Shown here: positions 22,681 to 26,966 of the stretch, in pieces | How the letters are laid out: the number at the start of each line of letters is the position of its first letter | Position numbering within the stretch: position 1 is the first letter of the stretch | NCBI GenBank assembly: GCA_964643145.1 | Contig: CAZXPG010000019.1 | Span: 1-26,966 of the forward strand | Length of the DNA: 26,966 nt | Direction: 5' to 3' | From: CAZXPG01 sp964643145 | GTDB taxonomy: Bacteria > Pseudomonadota > Alphaproteobacteria > Rickettsiales > Arcanibacteraceae | Notes under the pieces: generated by a model | The model's input: the letters and a program-made list of their open reading frames with translations, nothing else | What the model was told of the DNA's origin: nothing | Database searches by the model: none | Made by a program: the position numbers and the translations under genes

Positions 22681-23856
22681 ATGGATGTAATCCTTATCAT
22701 CAATTCAGGTTCTTCCAGCATCAAATTCGCGCTATTTGCGCTGGAGCTGTCGCTTCCCCTTGTCTATCAGGGAAAAATCACCCAGATACGCACCTCGCCG
22801 TATTTTTCCCTCACGGATGCAGCAGGAGCTGCACTCCAGAATCATCCTCTTGATGACAGCGGCCATCCGGCAGCACTAGCAGCATTGCTTGGCTGGGTAA
22901 CACAGCTTCCTTCCTCTATTGTGCTACGTGCCGCAGGCCACCGCGTCGTGCATGGTGGGCGGCATTATATCCGTCCGGTTGCCATAACGCCCGAAGTGAT
23001 GAAGGATTTACGCGCACTCACACCGCTTGCCCCACTGCACCAGCCTGCTAATCTTGCAGCCATTAGCGCGTTGCAACACCGGTTTCCCGCCCTGTTGCAG
23101 GTGGCCTGTTTCGATACCGCCTTCCATGCCAGTGAAAGCCGGATCATGCGTCTCTATGCCCTGCCGCGTACACTGAGCGAGGAAGGGATCATACGTTACG
23201 GCTTTCATGGGCTATCCTATGAATATATTGCTAGCATCCTGCCCCATTATACGGGAACGCCGCTGCCTGCACGCGTGATTGTGGCGCATCTGGGTAATGG
23301 GGCGAGCATGTGTGCCATGAAAAATGGCCGCTCTTTTGCCACCAGCATGGGGTTCACTGCCCTGGATGGGCTGGTAATGGGTACGCGCTCTGGCAGTATT
23401 GATCCTGGTGTTATCCTCTATTTATTGCAAGAAAAACGCATGACCCCAAGCGAGATTGAAACACTCCTCTACCATGAATCGGGGCTGCTTGGTGTTTCTG
23501 GCATCTCTAATAACATGCAGGAATTATTGCAGAGCGCGGCTCCTGCGGCTAAGGAAGCTGTTGCTCTGTTCTGTAACCGCGCCACCCAGGAAATTGGGGC
23601 ACTTGTGGCCCTGATGGGTGGGCTGGATATGCTGGTATTTACGGCAGGGATTGGCGAAAACGCCCCCGCCATCCGCGCACACATCACCGCCCCCTTACAA
23701 TGGATGGGAATTCAGCTTGATGATGTGGCCAATAATGCCAACACACACCCTATTAGCAGCAGCCATAGCCCCGTTGCTGTGTATACTATTCCCACCAACG
23801 AAGAGCGGATGATTGCGCATCATACAGCAGCGATGCTTGGCAACGAAACTGCATGA
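22681..23856 (+). CDS. ackA: Acetate kinase
   Basis: Interconverts acetyl phosphate plus ADP and acetate plus ATP. It is 391 residues, normal length. It starts MDVILIINSGSSSIKFALF, then HRVVHGG, CFDTAFHA, YGFHGLSYEYI, AHLGNGASMCA, MGTRSGSIDPG and FTAGIGENAPAIR, all acetokinase signatures. It lies three bases after bioA, an unusual partner. With the PTA-like domain of MaeB it could complete an acetyl-CoA to acetate route. Confidence 0.95.
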   Translation: MDVILIINSGSSSIKFALFALELSLPLVYQGKITQIRTSPYFSLTDAAGAALQNHPLDDSGHPAALAALLGWVTQLPSSIVLRAAGHRVVHGGRHYIRPVAITPEVMKDLRALTPLAPLHQPANLAAISALQHRFPALLQVACFDTAFHASESRIMRLYALPRTLSEEGIIRYGFHGLSYEYIASILPHYTGTPLPARVIVAHLGNGASMCAMKNGRSFATSMGFTALDGLVMGTRSGSIDPGVILYLLQEKRMTPSEIETLLYHESGLLGVSGISNNMQELLQSAAPAAKEAVALFCNRATQEIGALVALMGGLDMLVFTAGIGENAPAIRAHITAPLQWMGIQLDDVANNANTHPISSSHSPVAVYTIPTNEERMIAHHTAAMLGNETA

Positions 23857-23870
23857 TAAGACTTGATTTC

Positions 23871-23883
23871 CGGTATAATACCG
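23871..23883 (+). promoter_or_regulatory. Possible -10 box within a palindrome before lptG
   Basis: A perfect TATAAT (23874-23879) lies inside CGGTATAATACCG, a perfect odd palindrome. The -35 region 17 bases upstream (GCATGA) is poor, so promoter activity is uncertain. Confidence 0.35.
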
Positions 23884-23926
23884 TGTTGAATGAACGTAAC
23901 CCCTTTATCTGAATCTACCGGTTATC

Positions 23927-25021
23927 ATGCGTTTGCCCGTTACCCTTTCTTTTTATATAGGCCGCCAATTTCTGATGGGGGTGGCCATTGTTTTTCTGGT
24001 TATCTCTTCCCTTATCCTTTTGACCGATACGCTGGAAACCATCCGGCGTTCTTACGGCAAAGAGGTTCCATTCGGCATTATCCTGGAAATGGTGTTGCTC
24101 AAATGGCCCTATCTTGTGCATCAGCTTATGCCTTTTGCTGTGATGCTTGGCGGGATCTTTACCTTCTCCAAGCTGACACGCACCTGCGAGTTGATTGTGG
24201 CGCGTGCTGCTGGTGTATCGGCCTGGCAATTTCTAATGCCTGCCATTATGGCCTCATTCATCATGGGGGTGGTGTTGGTAACAGTATTCAACCCGTTCTC
24301 GGCCGCTATGCTGACCCGTTTTGAACAGATTGAATCGAAATATGTGCATGGCAATGATAGTATGCTGGCCGTTTCTTCTTCTGGGGTTTGGTTGCGCGAG
24401 AAAAACAAGGATGCGGGAACCAGTATTATCCATGCGCTGCATGTCAATCAGAGTAATTTGCAACTCTACGATGTGACTTTATTTACCTTCACGCCTGAAT
24501 ATAAGCTGGTTTCGCGTATTGACGCGGAAGAAGCCGCTATCGCCGATAAGCAATGGTGGTTTAAACATGCCATGCTAACAGCACCAGGCAAGCTGGCACA
24601 GCAATATGAAACCTACGCCCTTCCCACGAATCTGGTTATCAGCCAGTTGCAAGATAGTTTTGCTTCGCCAGAGGCGATTTCATTCTGGGAACTTCCCAGT
24701 TTTATCCGCACCCTGAAAGCAGCAGGTTTCTCTGCCCTGCGTCACTCCCTCCACTGGCATTCATTGCTGGTAACGCCCTTTCTGCTATGTGCTATGGTGT
24801 TTATTGCGGCGGTATTCTCGCTGCGCCCCCCACGCAAAGGCCGCACAGGTTTGTTAATGAGCAGCGGCATTTTCGTAGGATTTGTGATCTACTTCACGTC
24901 CGACTTAGTGGCAGCACTTGGCCTTTCCGGCAGCATCCCTATTATTCTGGCCGCCTGGGCACCAGTAGCCATCAGCATCCTGACCGGTATGGGGTTAATG
25001 CTGCATCTCGAAGATGGGTAG
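23927..25021 (+). CDS. lptG: LPS export ABC transporter permease LptG
   Basis: Inner-membrane permease of the LptB2FG complex that lifts lipopolysaccharide into the Lpt bridge. It is 364 residues. Membrane helices lie at about 14-34, 62-82 and 98-122, then a periplasmic beta-jellyroll region (about 125-265), then three helices at the C-terminus. LTDTLETIRR near the start and FSKLTRTCELIVARAAGVS are typical; the Gly-Val-Ser after ARAA marks the coupling helix. LptF is the alternative paralogue, but YIGRQFLMGVAIVFLVI and the DTLE segment fit LptG better. Its end lies 13 bases from the facing dehydrogenase. Confidence 0.88.
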   Translation: MRLPVTLSFYIGRQFLMGVAIVFLVISSLILLTDTLETIRRSYGKEVPFGIILEMVLLKWPYLVHQLMPFAVMLGGIFTFSKLTRTCELIVARAAGVSAWQFLMPAIMASFIMGVVLVTVFNPFSAAMLTRFEQIESKYVHGNDSMLAVSSSGVWLREKNKDAGTSIIHALHVNQSNLQLYDVTLFTFTPEYKLVSRIDAEEAAIADKQWWFKHAMLTAPGKLAQQYETYALPTNLVISQLQDSFASPEAISFWELPSFIRTLKAAGFSALRHSLHWHSLLVTPFLLCAMVFIAAVFSLRPPRKGRTGLLMSSGIFVGFVIYFTSDLVAALGLSGSIPIILAAWAPVAISILTGMGLMLHLEDG

Positions 25022-25034
25022 AAAGGCGCGGCTT

Positions 25035-26024
25035 TTACAAAGCCATGCTTTTTACCCGTGCCATAATCGCTGTATACTGCTTGTCAAGCGTCTCCTCACT
25101 GGCGCGCAGTTTTTCTTCTTCCTCGGGCGTCATAGGCACGTGCCCAATATGCGATACTGCCCCTTCTTCAAACACTGCCAGCTTGCCAATAGCACGGTTG
25201 CCATCCCATACGGAGCAGGGCAAAGCCACCTGTTTCTGTGTTGCAATGGCGGTAATCATATGCATCACCGCATGGGCAGGCCCTACCACCGATGAAGCAC
25301 CAGTCAGTTTGATAATATCATTACCGCGAATCACCGTACTGCGGAAAATTGCCTCAATTTGGGCACTGTTAGCAAAATCAGCAAGGGGCTGGCCGTTAAT
25401 CTGTACATGGCTGATGAGCGGCACCATGCTTGGCCCATGCTCACCCAGTGCCAACCCTTCTACAACCGGCCGGGTGATATGCGGATGGTGTTCGCTCAAA
25501 AACTCCTTTACCGCATTCTTCAAACGCATTGTATCAATATAGGAAACCCCTATAATCTTGCGGCCAATTTCATCTTTGCTGCGCCCGCTACGCTGCGCCA
25601 CTTCTTCCACCAGGCACTGGGTGAGTGAATCTACCGGATTAGAAACAATCATAATCAGGCTATCTGGGTTACGGGCAATAAAGGCTGCGTAGCCTTGCAT
25701 AATAACAGCATTTTTACCGGCCAGCTCTTCCCGCGTTTCATCAATATGCGTACGTTTCGCTCCTGCCGTAATCACCACGGCAAAAGCACCGTCTAAATCT
25801 TCCAACTGATGGGTTAAGCGCACATCGCAGCACCCTGGAAGCTGCAATGAATCATTCATATCCATCACTGTTCCCAGCTTACTTAACCAATAAGGGCTTG
25901 GCTTGCCATCCACCTCATGATAACGGTTATGCACCACCACCTCATAGCCTTGCAATGCCAGCACTTCCGCCAAGTTAAACCCAATATCCCCAGCACCAAT
26001 CACCCCAATTTTTGCTACAGCCAT
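25035..26024 (-). CDS. mdh: Malate/lactate dehydrogenase family protein
   Basis: NAD(P)-dependent 2-hydroxyacid dehydrogenase of the LDH/MDH superfamily, about 329 residues. The Rossmann loop GVIGAGDIG lies at the start. VITAGAKRTHIDETREEL holds the mobile-loop Arg residues. IVSNPVDSLTQ and the catalytic His in LALGEHGPSMVP follow. The loop is one residue longer than in usual LDH, so malate specificity is likely but not proved. After the second strand, where an Asp normally binds the ribose of NAD, the sequence is VVVHNRYHE, which might mean relaxed cofactor choice. AAGGAG lies six bases before the second ATG of an ATGATG pair, so I use that start. Gene symbol by best fit. Confidence 0.8.
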   Translation of the reverse strand: MAVAKIGVIGAGDIGFNLAEVLALQGYEVVVHNRYHEVDGKPSPYWLSKLGTVMDMNDSLQLPGCCDVRLTHQLEDLDGAFAVVITAGAKRTHIDETREELAGKNAVIMQGYAAFIARNPDSLIMIVSNPVDSLTQCLVEEVAQRSGRSKDEIGRKIIGVSYIDTMRLKNAVKEFLSEHHPHITRPVVEGLALGEHGPSMVPLISHVQINGQPLADFANSAQIEAIFRSTVIRGNDIIKLTGASSVVGPAHAVMHMITAIATQKQVALPCSVWDGNRAIGKLAVFEEGAVSHIGHVPMTPEEEEKLRASEETLDKQYTAIMARVKSMAL

Positions 26025-26122
26025 CATCTTCTCCTTATTATACTGATTCTATTGTGATGTATCCTAAAGCCTCAGCGCAATTTACGCCAGCAAAAAATTT
26101 ATCGGAATCCTACAGGCTTCTT

Positions 26123-26151
26123 TTGACAAACCACGATACACCGTGTATAAC
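26123..26151 (+). promoter_or_regulatory. Consensus promoter of tRNA-Leu
   Basis: A perfect TTGACA (26123-26128), a 17-base spacer and TATAAC (26146-26151). Transcription would begin near 26158, some 18 bases before the tRNA. The best promoter match in the window. Confidence 0.85.
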
Positions 26152-26175
26152 TATCTCTCCTTCCTTGAGATAGAG

Positions 26176-26260
26176 GCCCCTGTGGTGAAATTGGTAGACG
26201 CGGTAGACTCAAAATCTACTGCCGCAAGGCGTGCTGGTTCGAGTCCGGCCAGGGGCACCA
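26176..26260 (+). tRNA. tRNA-Leu (anticodon CAA)
   Basis: Class II tRNA with a long variable arm. The acceptor is GCCCCTG / CAGGGGC with A and encoded CCA. The anticodon stem GTAGA/TCTAC holds loop CTCAAAA with CAA. The variable arm is TGCCGCAAGGCGT and the T-arm GCTGGTTCGAGTCCGGC. It decodes UUG. A phage-type integrase gene starts 150 bases downstream, so its 3' end is a probable attachment site. Confidence 0.95.
26236..26260 (+). other. Probable att site core in the tRNA-Leu 3' end
   Basis: Integrases of the tyrosine type often insert at the T-arm and CCA end of tRNA genes. The integrase lies just downstream in the same direction. The second att copy would lie outside the window, so this is inference. 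TACGAC occurs three times at 26356, 26373 and 26395 and could be arm-type binding sites. Confidence 0.4.
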
Positions 26261-26409
26261 TCCTTACTTTTCTATTTACTCCCTATAGCGTCCATTTTCT
26301 CCCTGTGGCTCCCGTTTCCTAGGATTTTTATGTTGTAATCTGTGCAATAATTCCCTACGACTCCCGTAATTTTACGACTAAATTGCGATTAATTTACGAC
26401 AGGGAATAT

Positions 26410-26966
26410 ATGGCAGCACTACGGAAGCGTGGGAAAAAGTGGGTAGCAGAAGTTAGGATAAAAGGCAGCTACCGATCAAAAACCTTCAATACAAAAATTG
26501 AGGCTCAGGCTTGGGCACTTAATGCCGAGCAGCAGCTTGGCAAACATCCCGGTTTGTTGGCATCACATAGCTTGCGGGAAGCGATGCGCCGTTACGCTGA
26601 AGAAATTAGCCCAACAAAAAAAGGATGGAGATGGGAAGATATCAGGCTAAAAAACTGGGGCGTGACCCTGTAGCTGATATCATGCTGTGTGATCTGTGCT
26701 GTGAAGATTTGCAGGCGTGGATTGGCAGGCAGACTGTTAGTGCTGGAAGTATAAACCGGGAACTCACCCTTATCGGCTCGCTGTTAAAGGCTGCCCGTAT
26801 CGAGTGGAACTGGATGGCTGAGAATCCCATGTTAGATTTGAAGAAACCCAAACAGCCCCCTGGCCGTGATCGTATTATCTCAGAAAAAGAGCTGGAACGC
26901 TTATTATTAGCATTAGGGCATGTCCTCAATTTAGCTGTCCCATATAAATCAGCTGTAAATTGAACA
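26410..26966 (+). pseudogene. Tyrosine-type integrase, frameshifted and cut by the window edge
   Basis: The first part (26410-26673) starts MAALRKRGKKWVAEVRIKG, the usual beginning of a small phage-like integrase, with SKTFNTKIEAQAWALNAEQQL after it. At CTA AAA AAC (about 26647-26655) the frame breaks. The -1 frame continues LGRDPVADIMLCDLCCEDLQ, then GSINRELTLIGSLLKAARIE and DRIISEKELERLLLALG, clearly the same protein (SAM-like core-binding domain). That frame meets TGA at 26961-26963. The catalytic Arg-His-Arg-Tyr domain is not reached. The ribosome binding site is AGGGA. Either a dead gene, or the first break is a programmed -1 shift; the second stop favours decay. Confidence 0.8.

Noticed and set aside
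24787..25542. 251-codon + strand open frame across the lptG-mdh junction
   Set aside because: It overlaps the end of lptG in another frame and lies antisense to the dehydrogenase; its translation has no family character.

Overview
The window reads as a chromosomal segment of a Gram-negative bacterium, most likely a deep-branching alphaproteobacterium. The evidence is a MipZ-type division-plane ATPase, a membrane J-protein of the TIM14/Pam18 type, CcmD/CcmE cytochrome c maturation proteins, an LptG lipopolysaccharide permease and a PilT retraction ATPase. I cannot name a genus. The segment is moderately AT-rich on average. The gas vesicle block is visibly poorer in G+C than the biotin, acetate kinase and lptG block on the right.

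Layout. Left (1-4583): a truncated repeat copy, pilT, a 245-bp repeat composite, a fused malic enzyme-phosphotransacetylase (maeB), and rpsT with a clear terminator. Centre (about 4600-14360): a gas vesicle locus on the + strand. It runs through an AT-rich regulatory region, gvpA, a gvpC-like gene, gvpN, a gvpV-like coiled-coil gene, gvpF/L, gvpG, gvpS, gvpK, gvpJ, a conserved gene of unknown function, gvpH (Hsp20-like), a two-domain CDC48/VCP-like AAA+ ATPase and a second gvpF/L. It is flanked and punctuated by palindromic repeats. Middle right (14419-18267): a Ppx/GppA phosphatase faces a minus-strand group reading trhO, mipZ and a membrane J-protein. Then come tRNA-Arg(TCT), ccmD-ccmE, bioF (minus) divergent from bioB-bioA, ackA, lptG and a convergent malate/lactate dehydrogenase. 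The right edge has tRNA-Leu(CAA) with its own consensus promoter, followed by a broken tyrosine-type integrase gene, which suggests the start of an integrated element.

How the genes work together. MaeB, the dehydrogenase and AckA make up a malate-pyruvate-acetyl-phosphate-acetate node; the phosphotransacetylase domain of MaeB can supply the substrate of AckA. BioF, BioA and BioB cover three of the four late biotin steps; bioD is not in the window. The gvp genes supply a shell protein, its minor homologues, assembly factors and two or three ATPase or chaperone components.

The most unusual feature is the density of small repeats. Family A is a near-perfect palindrome of about 45 bp, present in at least eleven full, degenerate or half copies. 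Family B is a 107-146 bp multi-hairpin element with three copies. A MITE-like composite of two A palindromes around a two-hairpin core is present twice in opposite orientation. One half copy of A supplies the last codons and stop of mipZ. All calls come from reading the sequence, with no database search.
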